From Porphyromonas sp. (GTDB lineage: Bacteria > Bacteroidota > Bacteroidia > Bacteroidales > Porphyromonadaceae), in the NCBI GenBank assembly GCA_003640335.1, contig RBKG01000103.1, forward strand, positions 1 through 9,603: a stretch of 9,603 bases of DNA. Reading direction: 5' to 3'. This document shows, piece after piece, positions 1 to 6,702 of the stretch. Numbering within the stretch: the stretch's first letter is position 1; every line of letters starts with the position of its first letter. Both the position numbers and the translations under genes were made by a program. The notes under the pieces were generated by a model. The model saw nothing but the letters and a program-made list of their open reading frames with translations, did no database searches and was not told where the DNA came from.

Positions 1-8
1 ATTAAAAA

Positions 9-40
9 CTTGTCCTTTCCAAAGATATTCCGTATTTTTG
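9..40 (+). promoter_or_regulatory. Candidate Bacteroidetes promoter for the rseC-rnf operon
   Basis: Positions 33-40 read TATTTTTG, an exact match to the Bacteroidetes primary sigma factor -7 motif TAnnTTTG. A -33-like CTTG (consensus TTTG) lies at 9-12, separated by 20 nt, within the usual spacing for these promoters. Transcription would start around 45-50, leaving a leader of roughly 45 nt before the first ATG at 94. The motif is short and AT-rich, so a chance match is possible, but its position directly before a seven-gene operon supports it. Confidence 0.4.
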
Positions 41-93
41 TCCCCATTAACGATAATATGGGCAATTAACTATTGCCCCGATAAGCTTAAGAA

Positions 94-513
94 ATGGTTA
101 CTATAGAGAGGCGCATCGGCATTGTCCGAGCTGTGCGTCCTGGAGAGGTAATAGTACGTATCCAACAGCAAAGTGCTTGTACTGGATGCCATGCTAAAGA
201 ATTCTGTTGTTCTACAGATTGTGCGGATCGAGATATAACGATTCGTAAGGATATTCCACATTTACAGGTAGGCGATACTGTCGTTGTTGAGGGTCGTGAT
301 AGCATAGGTCGTATAGCGGTTTTCCTATCTTTCGTCATACCTATTTTACTATTTCTATCTACCCTTATTCTAGGGATTACGCTATGGAACGTAGGTGAGC
401 TATGGTCCATCTTCTATGCGTTCTTAGCTTTGGCTATATATTATGGTATTCTAAGGCTTTTAGAGCCTTATCTGAGACGTCTTGTCCAATTCGAAATCAC
501 TAAAGCGGAATAA
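94..513 (+). CDS. rseC: RseC/MucC family membrane protein (SoxR-reducing system RseC type)
   Basis: This 139-residue protein has a soluble N-terminal domain followed by two membrane segments at about residues 73-95 and 101-120, the standard RseC/MucC layout and length. The N-terminal domain carries a cysteine cluster, CTGCHAKEFCC, with Cys29, Cys32, Cys38 and Cys39, and another at Cys43. This is the family's hallmark and a plausible metal or redox site. In Escherichia coli, RseC is associated with sigma-E control and, together with the Rsx (Rnf-like) complex, with keeping SoxR reduced. Here it opens the rnf operon, 15 bp before rnfB, an arrangement common in Bacteroidetes, so a role in Rnf assembly or redox coupling is more likely than sigma-E control; that is inference. 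The start MVTIERRIGIV fits the family N-terminus. Confidence 0.9.
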   Translation: MVTIERRIGIVRAVRPGEVIVRIQQQSACTGCHAKEFCCSTDCADRDITIRKDIPHLQVGDTVVVEGRDSIGRIAVFLSFVIPILLFLSTLILGITLWNVGELWSIFYAFLALAIYYGILRLLEPYLRRLVQFEITKAE

Positions 514-528
514 GAAATATTATTTTCC

Positions 529-1488
529 ATGACAACTACTATTATCGTATTATTGCTACTTGGTCTAGTAAGCTCGATATTGCTCTTTGTGGTCTCCAAA
601 AAGTTTGAAGTCCACGAAGACCCACGCATAGGCGAAGTGAGCGAAGTACTTCCACAAGCCAACTGTGGCGGTTGTGGTTTTCCTGGCTGTGCAGCCTTTG
701 CATCGGCTTGTGTCGGCAGTGATAATCTTGAAGGGCTGTTCTGTCCTGTGGGAGGTTCACCTGTCATGAATAAGGTATCTGATATTCTAGGCATGGCTAC
801 GACGACGGCCGAACCACTCATTGCTGTCGTGCGATGTAATGGTACTTGTGAAGCGCGTCCTCGTACAAACGTTTATGATGGTGCCGCGAATTGCCGTATT
901 GCGTCAGCTCTCTATAAGGGAGATACGGACTGTAGTTGGGGCTGTCTAGGTCACGGAGACTGCGTCGTGGCTTGTGGCTTTGATGCGATACACATGAATA
1001 AGGATACATTGCTTCCCGAAGTCGTTGAAGATAAGTGCGTCGCTTGTGGTGCTTGTGTTAAGGCTTGCCCTAAAACGATTATTGAGCTACGCAAGAAAGG
1101 TCCTAAGAATAGACGCATCTTCGTGAGCTGTGTCAATAAGGATAAGGGTGGCGTAGCAGCGAAGGCTTGTAAGAGTGCTTGTATTGGTTGCTCAAAGTGT
1201 TTCAAGGAGTGTAAGTTTGATGCTATTACTATGGCTGATAACCTAAGTTATATTGACCACACTAAGTGTCGTCTCTGTCGCAAGTGTGTAAGCGTTTGTC
1301 CTACTCATGCTATTCACGAGCTTGGTTTCCCTCCTCGTAAGGAAGTGCCAGCAGATAAGCTTGCAGTAGCTAAGCCTGCACCAGCACCTAAGCAAGAGCC
1401 AGCAGATGTACCTGTTGCCCCTAAAGCGGCACCAGCTCTAGATGATGTAATCGAACATAAAGAAGAATCAACCTCAGCAGAGGCATAA
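529..1488 (+). CDS. rnfB: RnfB, electron-entry iron-sulfur subunit of the Rnf complex
   Basis: RnfB accepts electrons from reduced ferredoxin and passes them into the membrane complex. Residues 4-23 are an N-terminal membrane anchor. The RnfB-specific [4Fe-4S] domain follows (CGGCGFPGC: Cys46, 49, 54, with Cys72). A middle section contains Cys103, 107 and 122. Then come two ferredoxin-like double-cluster regions: Cys135/139/145/149 with Cys170/173/176/180, and Cys218/221/224/228 with Cys247/250/253/257. This supports at least five clusters, against about three in the shorter proteobacterial RnfB (about 190 residues). At 319 residues it matches the long form of strict anaerobes. The tail (about residue 276 on) is low-complexity Ala/Pro/Lys and then acidic, probably a disordered cytoplasmic extension. 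rnfC starts 21 bp downstream. Identification is secure; the exact cluster count is inferred from spacing. Confidence 0.97.
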   Translation: MTTTIIVLLLLGLVSSILLFVVSKKFEVHEDPRIGEVSEVLPQANCGGCGFPGCAAFASACVGSDNLEGLFCPVGGSPVMNKVSDILGMATTTAEPLIAVVRCNGTCEARPRTNVYDGAANCRIASALYKGDTDCSWGCLGHGDCVVACGFDAIHMNKDTLLPEVVEDKCVACGACVKACPKTIIELRKKGPKNRRIFVSCVNKDKGGVAAKACKSACIGCSKCFKECKFDAITMADNLSYIDHTKCRLCRKCVSVCPTHAIHELGFPPRKEVPADKLAVAKPAPAPKQEPADVPVAPKAAPALDDVIEHKEESTSAEA

Positions 1489-1509
1489 TCCCAATATAGA
1501 CGACTAGTT

Positions 1510-2841
1510 ATGTTGAGAACTTTTAGTCTTGGTGGTATCCACCCGAAAGAAAACAAACTGAGTGCAGGCGTCAAAATCGTTCCTGCACCTCTGCCCAAGG
1601 AGGTCATTATTCCTTTGGGTATGCATATAGGAGCACCAGCTACGGCTTGCGTCGCTAAGGGCGATGAGGTTAAGGTCGGAACGCTTATAGCTAAAAGCAG
1701 TGGCTTCGTTAGTGCCAATATTTACTCAAGTGTAGCCGGTAAGGTTACGAAAATAGATAGTGTTTTTGATGCTAGTGGCTATAAAAAGCCTGCTATTATC
1801 ATAAGTGTTGCCGAGGAAGATGTTTGGGAAGAGTCTATTGACCGCAGTCCCGAATTAGTGCGTGAATGCTCACTAGATGCTAAGGCAATCATTGATAAAA
1901 TCAACGAAGCCGGTATCGTTGGTCTTGGCGGTGCTACATTCCCTACGCATGTCAAGCTCTCTCCTCCTCCGGGAAGTAAGGCTGAAGTCTTGATTATCAA
2001 TGCTGTGGAGTGTGAGCCATACTTGACGAGCGACCACCAACTTATGCTTGAGCATGGCGAAGAGATTTTAGTAGGCTGTACTATCCTGATGAAGGCTCTT
2101 TCTGTCGATAAGTGTATTATCGGGGTTGAGAATAATAAGCCTGATGCGATTAAACATCTGAGTGGACTATGCGCCCAGTACAAGGGTATCGAGGTTATGC
2201 CACTCAAGGTACAGTACCCTCAAGGAGGTGAAAAGCAACTTATTGATGCAGTTCTCTCTAAGCAGGTTAAGAGTGGGGCATTACCAATCTCTACGGGTGC
2301 TGTAGTGCAGAATGTCGGTACTATCTATGCTGTGTATGAGGCGATACAGAAGAATAAACCTCTTCTTGAACGTGTCGTGACGGTTACGGGTAAATCTCTT
2401 GATAAGCCTGCTAACTATTTGGCTCGTATAGGTACTCCATTGAAAACGCTTATTGAGGCATCGGGAGGAATACCAGAGAACACGGGTAAAATTATCGGTG
2501 GAGGTCCTATGATGGGTAAAGCACTTTTGAGTGCAGACCTTCCTGTTACTAAGGGTACGTCAGGCATTTTGCTAATAAGCCAAGAGGAGAGCGTGCGTAA
2601 GCCTATGCGTGCTTGTATTCGTTGTGCTAAGTGCGTTAATGTATGTCCTATGGGGCTTAATCCTACATTCTTGATGGTTGATACTCAGCAACAAGATTGG
2701 GAGCGTGCTGAGCGTGGTCATATCGTGGATTGCATCGAGTGTGGTTCATGTAGTTTTACTTGCCCAAGTAATCGCCCTCTGTTAGATTTCATTCGCATGG
2801 GCAAACAACAAGTTATGGGAATCATTCGTAATAGAAAATAA
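1510..2841 (+). CDS. rnfC: RnfC, NADH/FMN-binding iron-sulfur subunit of the Rnf complex
   Basis: RnfC is the peripheral subunit where NAD+ is reduced on the cytoplasmic face. The start (MLRTFSLGGIHPKENK) is a typical family N-terminus, followed by a barrel-sandwich domain. The flavin/nucleotide-binding domain shows GLGGATFP (residues 138-145), NAVECEPYL (164-172) and YPQGGEKQL (236-244), all conserved in RnfC and in the Nqo1/NuoF-like fold. Two C-terminal [4Fe-4S] motifs are intact: Cys369/372/375/379 and Cys408/411/414/418. The 443-residue length is that of the compact anaerobe form; enterobacterial RsxC carries a long repetitive C-terminal extension that is absent here. The stop codon is separated by one base from the rnfD start, suggesting coupled translation. 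Confidence 0.97.
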   Translation: MLRTFSLGGIHPKENKLSAGVKIVPAPLPKEVIIPLGMHIGAPATACVAKGDEVKVGTLIAKSSGFVSANIYSSVAGKVTKIDSVFDASGYKKPAIIISVAEEDVWEESIDRSPELVRECSLDAKAIIDKINEAGIVGLGGATFPTHVKLSPPPGSKAEVLIINAVECEPYLTSDHQLMLEHGEEILVGCTILMKALSVDKCIIGVENNKPDAIKHLSGLCAQYKGIEVMPLKVQYPQGGEKQLIDAVLSKQVKSGALPISTGAVVQNVGTIYAVYEAIQKNKPLLERVVTVTGKSLDKPANYLARIGTPLKTLIEASGGIPENTGKIIGGGPMMGKALLSADLPVTKGTSGILLISQEESVRKPMRACIRCAKCVNVCPMGLNPTFLMVDTQQQDWERAERGHIVDCIECGSCSFTCPSNRPLLDFIRMGKQQVMGIIRNRK

Positions 2842-2842
2842 T

Positions 2843-3823
2843 ATGGATAGACTCATTGTATCTCCTTCCCCTCATATACATAGTGGCGACACGATAGAGC
2901 GCAATATGTATGCGGTGCTAATAGCCCTATTGCCCGCAGTCCTTGTCGGTCTGTCGCAGTTTGGGCTAGGTGCGCTTATCGTTATCCTTGTGTCAATAGG
3001 CTTCTGCGCACTTACAGAGTGGCTTATTGCTAAGTACCTCTATAAGCAAGATTATAACAGCCTTACTGATGGCTCGGCTTTGATAACGGGTTTACTCCTA
3101 GCTATGAATGTGCCAAGTAATCTATCTTGGTGGATTGTGGCTATCGGAGCAGTTGTAGCTATCGGAGTAGGGAAGATGAGTTTTGGAGGCTTGGGCGGTA
3201 ACATCTTTAACCCCGCTCTTGTTGGTCGTGTGTTCTTGCTTATTGCTTATCCTGCACAGATGACTACTTGGCCTACTACGGGTCAGCTGATGAGCTATAC
3301 AGATGCGACTACTGGTGCTACTCCTCTAGGCATTATGAAGGGAGTACTCAATGGTGCGCCGGGCGTATCTTTAAGTGATTTGCCTTCAGCATGGAATCTG
3401 TTTATCGGTCTTAACCCCGGTTCGCTTGGTGAAATAAGTGCTGCTGCACTGCTCTTAGGCTTGATTTATTTGCTCTATAAGCGTGTTATCACTTGGCATA
3501 TACCAGTATCAATCCTTGTCAGTGCTTTGGTGACAGCTTCGGTTATTTACCTAATAGACCCTACTCACTTTGTTGCACCATACTATCACTTGCTTACAGG
3601 TGGTATGATGCTTGGAGCGGTATTTATGGCAACGGACTATGTTTCTAGCCCGATGACGAAGAGCGGACAACTTATTTATGGCTGTCTAATCGGTATGCTT
3701 ACGGTGATTATCCGTTCTTTTGGCGCGTATCCAGAAGGTATGAGTTTCGCTATCCTTATTATGAATGGATTTACGCCGCTCATCAATATGTACACTTCCC
3801 CTAAACACTTTGGAGATAGATAA
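2843..3823 (+). CDS. rnfD: RnfD, membrane subunit with covalent FMN
   Basis: RnfD is an integral membrane protein of the NqrB/RnfD family that carries FMN bound through a threonine phosphoester. The N-terminus (SPSPHIHSGDTIERNMYAV) is characteristic. Several hydrophobic segments follow at about residues 22-63, 77-110, 125-137, 198-213 and 217-312. The flavinylation motif reads TGATPLG, with Thr160 as the predicted FMN attachment residue; the first position is Thr where many homologues have Ser, a conservative change. FGGLGGNIFNPALVGR (114-129) and ATDYVSSP (263-270) are further family motifs. At 326 residues the length is normal. No ApbE-type flavin transferase gene lies in this window, although one is needed elsewhere to attach the FMN. 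rnfG starts two bases after the stop. Confidence 0.97.
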   Translation: MDRLIVSPSPHIHSGDTIERNMYAVLIALLPAVLVGLSQFGLGALIVILVSIGFCALTEWLIAKYLYKQDYNSLTDGSALITGLLLAMNVPSNLSWWIVAIGAVVAIGVGKMSFGGLGGNIFNPALVGRVFLLIAYPAQMTTWPTTGQLMSYTDATTGATPLGIMKGVLNGAPGVSLSDLPSAWNLFIGLNPGSLGEISAAALLLGLIYLLYKRVITWHIPVSILVSALVTASVIYLIDPTHFVAPYYHLLTGGMMLGAVFMATDYVSSPMTKSGQLIYGCLIGMLTVIIRSFGAYPEGMSFAILIMNGFTPLINMYTSPKHFGDR

Positions 3824-3825
3824 CT

Positions 3826-4431
3826 ATGAAGAAGCTCGAATCTACATTACCTAATATGGTGCTCTCTTTAGTAGGGATATGTACCTTAGTGGCTGCTATC
3901 TTGGCTTTTCTCAATGATGCGACTAAAGGACCTATCGAAGAAGCTCAGGTTAAGAATAAGATAGCCGCTATTAAGGCTGTTACGCCTCAGTTTGATAATA
4001 ACCCTTACGAAGAGACTTTCAAGGTCGCCCTTGCGGCAGGCGATTCTTTGGTAGTTTATCCTGCAAAGAAAGGAGGTCAGCTCGTGGGTTATGCTATTGA
4101 AACTAATACAAAGGCAGGCTTTAATGGACTCATCGAACTGATGATGGGCGTAGATATACAAGGTAAGCTCATTGATTACTCTGTACTGAACATTAGTGAA
4201 ACGCCTGGACTTGGCTCTAAAATACCCGAATGGTTTCATACCCCTGCTAAGACATCGGGAAGTATTCAAGATGTAAGGGGCGTTAATCTAGTACAAGAAA
4301 TGCCTCTTAAAGTAAAGAAAGATGGGGGCAAGGTCGATGCCATCACTGCTGCGACTATTAGTAGCCGTGCATTCCTCGATGCGCTCACTCGTGGTTACGA
4401 AGCCTTCAAACAAGCTCAAGACAAGAATTGA
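3826..4431 (+). CDS. rnfG: RnfG, membrane-anchored subunit with covalent FMN
   Basis: RnfG has a single N-terminal membrane anchor (about residues 9-29) and an extracytoplasmic FMN-binding domain. The conserved ETPGLG motif is at residues 125-130. The flavinylation site near the C-terminus reads DAITAATISS (171-180), so Thr177 is the predicted FMN attachment residue. The usual core is (S/T)GAT; here the Gly is Ala (TAAT), confirmed in the codons ACT GCT GCG ACT. This may be a lineage variant rather than a defect, because the essential Asp171, Ala176 and Thr177 are present and the gene is intact. The 201-residue length is usual. RnfG is thought to receive electrons through the RnfA/RnfE pair and pass them toward RnfD. 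The stop codon is separated by one base from the rnfE start. Confidence 0.96.
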   Translation: MKKLESTLPNMVLSLVGICTLVAAILAFLNDATKGPIEEAQVKNKIAAIKAVTPQFDNNPYEETFKVALAAGDSLVVYPAKKGGQLVGYAIETNTKAGFNGLIELMMGVDIQGKLIDYSVLNISETPGLGSKIPEWFHTPAKTSGSIQDVRGVNLVQEMPLKVKKDGGKVDAITAATISSRAFLDALTRGYEAFKQAQDKN

Positions 4432-4432
4432 T

Positions 4433-5017
4433 ATGAAACCTCTAGATATTATACGCAACGGGATTATTACCGAGAACCCAACTTTTGTGTTGCTCCTCGG
4501 TATGTGTCCTACATTGGCTACTACAAGCTCAGCATCTAACGGTCTAGCGATGGGGCTAGCGACGATGTTTGTACTAATCTGTGCGAATACAGCTATCTCT
4601 CTTATCAAAAATCTCGTGCCTGATATGGTGCGTATTCCATGTTACATTGTGGTTATTGCAGGCTTTGTGACTGTAGTGCAAATGGTGATGCAGGCCTATA
4701 TGACTAGTCTGTATGCTAGTCTAGGGCTGTTTATTCCTTTGATTGTGGTAAACTGTATTGTACTTGGTCGTGCAGAGGCTGTCGCCGCTAAGAATGGTGT
4801 CGCTCACTCTGCCCTTGATGGTGTAGGTATTGGGCTAGGCTTTACTTGCTCACTTACGCTACTAGGTATGGTGCGTGAACTGCTTGGTACGGGTAAGTTC
4901 TTCGGCATGACTATATTCCCTGAGCATTATGGAGCTTTGCTCTTCGTGCTTGCGCCTGGTGCATTCGTTGTGTTGGGCTATCTTATCGCTATCTCTAATG
5001 TAATCAAGAAGAAGTAA
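4433..5017 (+). CDS. rnfE: RnfE, integral membrane subunit of the Rnf complex
   Basis: RnfE is a six-helix membrane protein, a paralogue of RnfA with inverted topology. The two are thought to bind one iron-sulfur cluster within the membrane through paired cysteines. Here the key residues are Cys25 in LLGMCPTLA and Cys108 in VVNCIVLGRAEA. The end is a short lysine-rich tail (NVIKKK). The reading frame stays open upstream to an ATG at 4322, inside rnfG. The start at 4433 (MKPLDIIRNGIITENPTF) is chosen because it matches the family N-terminus, gives the normal length of 194 residues, and keeps the one-base spacing seen between most genes of this operon. The 37 extra upstream codons would encode a charged sequence unlike the family. 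Confidence 0.96.
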   Translation: MKPLDIIRNGIITENPTFVLLLGMCPTLATTSSASNGLAMGLATMFVLICANTAISLIKNLVPDMVRIPCYIVVIAGFVTVVQMVMQAYMTSLYASLGLFIPLIVVNCIVLGRAEAVAAKNGVAHSALDGVGIGLGFTCSLTLLGMVRELLGTGKFFGMTIFPEHYGALLFVLAPGAFVVLGYLIAISNVIKKK

Positions 5018-5018
5018 T

Positions 5019-5606
5019 ATGACTTATTATCTTATACTCTTCATCTTTGCGGTCTTCGTTAATAACGTTGTTCTTTCGCAATTCTTGGGTATCTGTCCTT
5101 TCCTAGGCGTTTCTAAGAAAGTAGATACATCTCTCGGTATGGGTGCTGCGGTTACTTTTGTACTCGCTATCTCGACGACCTTTACCTATCTGATTCAGAA
5201 GTTTATCTTGGAGCCTTTCGATATGGTGTATATGCAGACGATTGCCTTTATCTTGGTTATCGCTGCACTTGTACAGATGGTCGAAATTATTCTTAAGAAG
5301 GTTTCTCCTTCTCTCTATCAGGCTTTAGGAGTGTTCTTGCCTCTGATTACAACGAACTGCTGTGTACTTGGTGTCGCTATCCTTGTTATTCAGAAGGATT
5401 TTAGCTTGCTTGCTAGCGTTGTTTATGCTATATCTACAGCCTTAGGCTTTACGCTGGCTCTAGTGGTCTTCGCTGGTATACGTGAGCAGCTTGCGCGCAC
5501 GGAGCTTCCAGTAGCCTTCCGTGGTATTCCTATTGCACTGATTTCAGCCGGAATACTTGCTATGGCATTTATGGGCTTTAGCGGTATTGTTCGCCTACCA
5601 GGATAG
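5019..5606 (+). CDS. rnfA: RnfA, integral membrane subunit of the Rnf complex
   Basis: RnfA is the last gene of the rnf operon and partner of RnfE. It is a 195-residue protein with about six membrane helices. Cys26 in FLGICPFLG and Cys114 in TTNCCVLG correspond to the cysteines that, with those of RnfE, hold the intramembrane iron-sulfur cluster. A second cysteine, Cys115, directly follows the conserved one. The N-terminus (FVNNVVLSQFLGICPF) is strongly conserved in the family. It starts one base after the rnfE stop. A strong palindromic terminator begins 17 bp after its stop codon, so the operon ends here. Some Rnf operons carry further genes after rnfA or rnfB, but none is present. Confidence 0.97.
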   Translation: MTYYLILFIFAVFVNNVVLSQFLGICPFLGVSKKVDTSLGMGAAVTFVLAISTTFTYLIQKFILEPFDMVYMQTIAFILVIAALVQMVEIILKKVSPSLYQALGVFLPLITTNCCVLGVAILVIQKDFSLLASVVYAISTALGFTLALVVFAGIREQLARTELPVAFRGIPIALISAGILAMAFMGFSGIVRLPG

Positions 5607-5623
5607 TTTTGTAGTCCGAAAAT

Positions 5624-5669
5624 AAAATATACCGCCCCAAAGTCGTACGACTTTGGGGCGGTATATTTT
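5624..5669. terminator. Bidirectional terminator: 46-bp perfect palindrome between converging operons
   Basis: The 23 bases at 5624-5646 are the exact reverse complement of 5647-5669, so the transcript folds into a long hairpin with only the few central bases (around GTAC) as loop. The stem has a GC-rich centre (ACCGCCCC / GGGGCGGT) and A/T-rich ends, which puts a U-run after the stem on both strands (ATTTTTATG rightward, ATTTTATTTTCGG leftward). It lies 17 bp after rnfA and about 185 bp beyond the end of the oppositely transcribed phosphatase gene, so it can serve both operons. Confidence 0.9.
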
Positions 5670-5674
5670 TATGC

Positions 5675-5714
5675 TAAGCTAGCCTTTAGCTTAATAGAGA
5701 CCGTTGCATGGTCT
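5675..5714. repeat. Two small consecutive hairpins in the intergenic region
   Basis: Positions 5675-5681 (TAAGCTA) and 5687-5693 (TAGCTTA) form a perfect 7-bp stem with a 5-nt loop. Directly after it, AGACC (5698-5702) and GGTCT (5710-5714) form a 5-bp stem with a 7-nt loop. Both lie between the terminator and the larger inverted-repeat element. They could be secondary termination structures for the leftward operon or outer parts of the neighbouring repeat element. Their function is unknown. Confidence 0.4.
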
Positions 5715-5728
5715 AATCCTTGTCATTG

Positions 5729-5857
5729 AGAGGGTCTTTGCAGAATAGGGTAATCGCAAGGCATTGAGACTGAAGGCGCAGGGAGTTTACTCATGTAAAT
5801 GACCAAGCCTGAATGTCGAAAATAACGCAGCGAGTGCCCTGTTATGCAATGACCTCT
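5729..5857. repeat. Inverted-repeat-bounded intergenic element, about 129 bp
   Basis: The arm at 5729-5750 (starting AGAGGGTCTTTGCA) is nearly the reverse complement of 5837-5857 (ending TGCAATGACCTCT): 18 positions match, with three mismatches and one extra base. Inside are a smaller hairpin, TTTAC/GTAAA at 5786-5798 around ACTCATG, and opposed GAAGGC / GCCTGAA-like segments. There is no convincing open reading frame. The right arm overlaps the stop codon of the leftward phosphatase gene. The layout resembles a small non-autonomous palindromic repeat (MITE-like or REP/BIME-like) or a structured 3' untranslated region. I cannot confirm other genomic copies from this window. Confidence 0.45.
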
Positions 5858-6689
5858 AATAAGTCTTGAGTAAGCTCTTAAGCTTGCTATCCTTTTCCTT
5901 GAGGGGAGGATAACCGCCATTCATAGCCTTTTCCCAAGTTCCATAGTTTGGGTTAGGGAGTACGATGAAGCGATGACCAAAATCATTCTCAAACTTCTGT
6001 ACGGCATTGAGGCGTTCTTGCTCATTGCTCGTATCAAATAGATGGTCAAAGTCGCCTAGATTATCTCCAAGCAATAACGCTATGTCGTAGTTTTTAAGAA
6101 CCTCATTGCGTCTAGCTGTCTTATCGCTTGTGTCACCACGGAAAAGGAAGCTAGCATCATCAACCTGAGGAAAACCTAGCTTCTTCAGATTAGCCATAGT
6201 TCCTTTGCGATTACGCTCGGTTCTGTTCGTGATGTAGAATACCTTAACGCCTTTTTGGTCAGCATAGTTAAAGAATTTAACAGCACCTGCAAGGGCAACA
6301 GCGTCAGCACGGTCGCACCATTCGTCCCAGCTCTTGTCTGTATAATCTTCTCCCTTGAGTGCTTGATGAACAGCGTTAGGCGAGTTGTCTATGATAGTTT
6401 CATCAATGTCAGTGACAATAGCAAGTGGTTTCCCCTGATGCTTAGCGATGATGTCTGCTAGACGATGCTTAGCCCAATCAAAGCTCTGTATGCAGAGTGC
6501 TTGATATTCGGCTGAGCGCTGCATCCATGCTGCAGTGAAGAGTTTACCGCCAAGAGTAGGGCTGATAGCCTGCTTGCTCTGTGCCTTTGATACTTCTTGA
6601 TTACTTACTCCATTCCCTGCAACGACGATGCAAGAAGGTGCTACAGCTCCTAATGTAGCGAAGAGCGCAATTTTCTTTACGAGTTTCAT
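5856..6689 (-). CDS. HAD-family class C acid phosphatase / 5'-nucleotidase, lipoprotein e(P4) type
   Basis: This 277-residue exported phosphatase belongs to HAD subfamily IIIB. Known members, such as Haemophilus e(P4), dephosphorylate nucleotides outside the cytoplasm. The N-terminus has a basic stretch (MKLVKK), a hydrophobic core and APSC ending at Cys20. This looks like a lipoprotein signal, although the -3 residue is Ala rather than the usual Leu or Val. Catalytic motifs are complete: DIDET (Asp94 nucleophile, Asp96 acid/base), YITNR (Thr154), SDKTARR (Lys190), and GDNLGDF (Asp209, Asp213) for metal binding. No charged surface-export signal follows Cys20, so a periplasm-facing anchor is more likely than the cell surface (inference). 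It is the last gene of the leftward operon, 13 bp after tdk. The stop codon overlaps the inverted-repeat element. Confidence 0.92.
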   Translation of the reverse strand: MKLVKKIALFATLGAVAPSCIVVAGNGVSNQEVSKAQSKQAISPTLGGKLFTAAWMQRSAEYQALCIQSFDWAKHRLADIIAKHQGKPLAIVTDIDETIIDNSPNAVHQALKGEDYTDKSWDEWCDRADAVALAGAVKFFNYADQKGVKVFYITNRTERNRKGTMANLKKLGFPQVDDASFLFRGDTSDKTARRNEVLKNYDIALLLGDNLGDFDHLFDTSNEQERLNAVQKFENDFGHRFIVLPNPNYGTWEKAMNGGYPPLKEKDSKLKSLLKTY

Positions 6690-6702
6690 ATTCTTCTATG
6701 AA

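Noticed and set aside
87..410. Antisense reading frame of 107 codons over rseC
   Set aside because: It lies opposite a convincing gene and its translation lacks any recognisable motif; a shadow of the coding strand.
1369..1440. Short DNA repeats in the 3' end of rnfB (recurring Ala-Pro-Lys codons)
   Set aside because: Explained by the low-complexity protein tail common in RnfB; no exact tandem DNA unit is present.
1314..1718. Antisense reading frame of 134 codons spanning the rnfB-rnfC junction
   Set aside because: Its Ala/Gly/Ser-rich translation is the mirror of the low-complexity Ala/Pro/Lys tail of RnfB, and it runs against two secure genes.
4322..4432. Upstream in-frame extension of rnfE, beginning at an ATG inside rnfG
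   Set aside because: The 37 extra residues are charged and unlike RnfE N-termini. The ATG at 4433 gives the normal length and the one-base spacing seen between neighbouring genes.
5723..5920. Open reading frame of 65 codons on the minus strand
   Set aside because: It overlaps the inverted-repeat element and the 3' end of the phosphatase gene in another frame, and its product resembles no protein I recognise.
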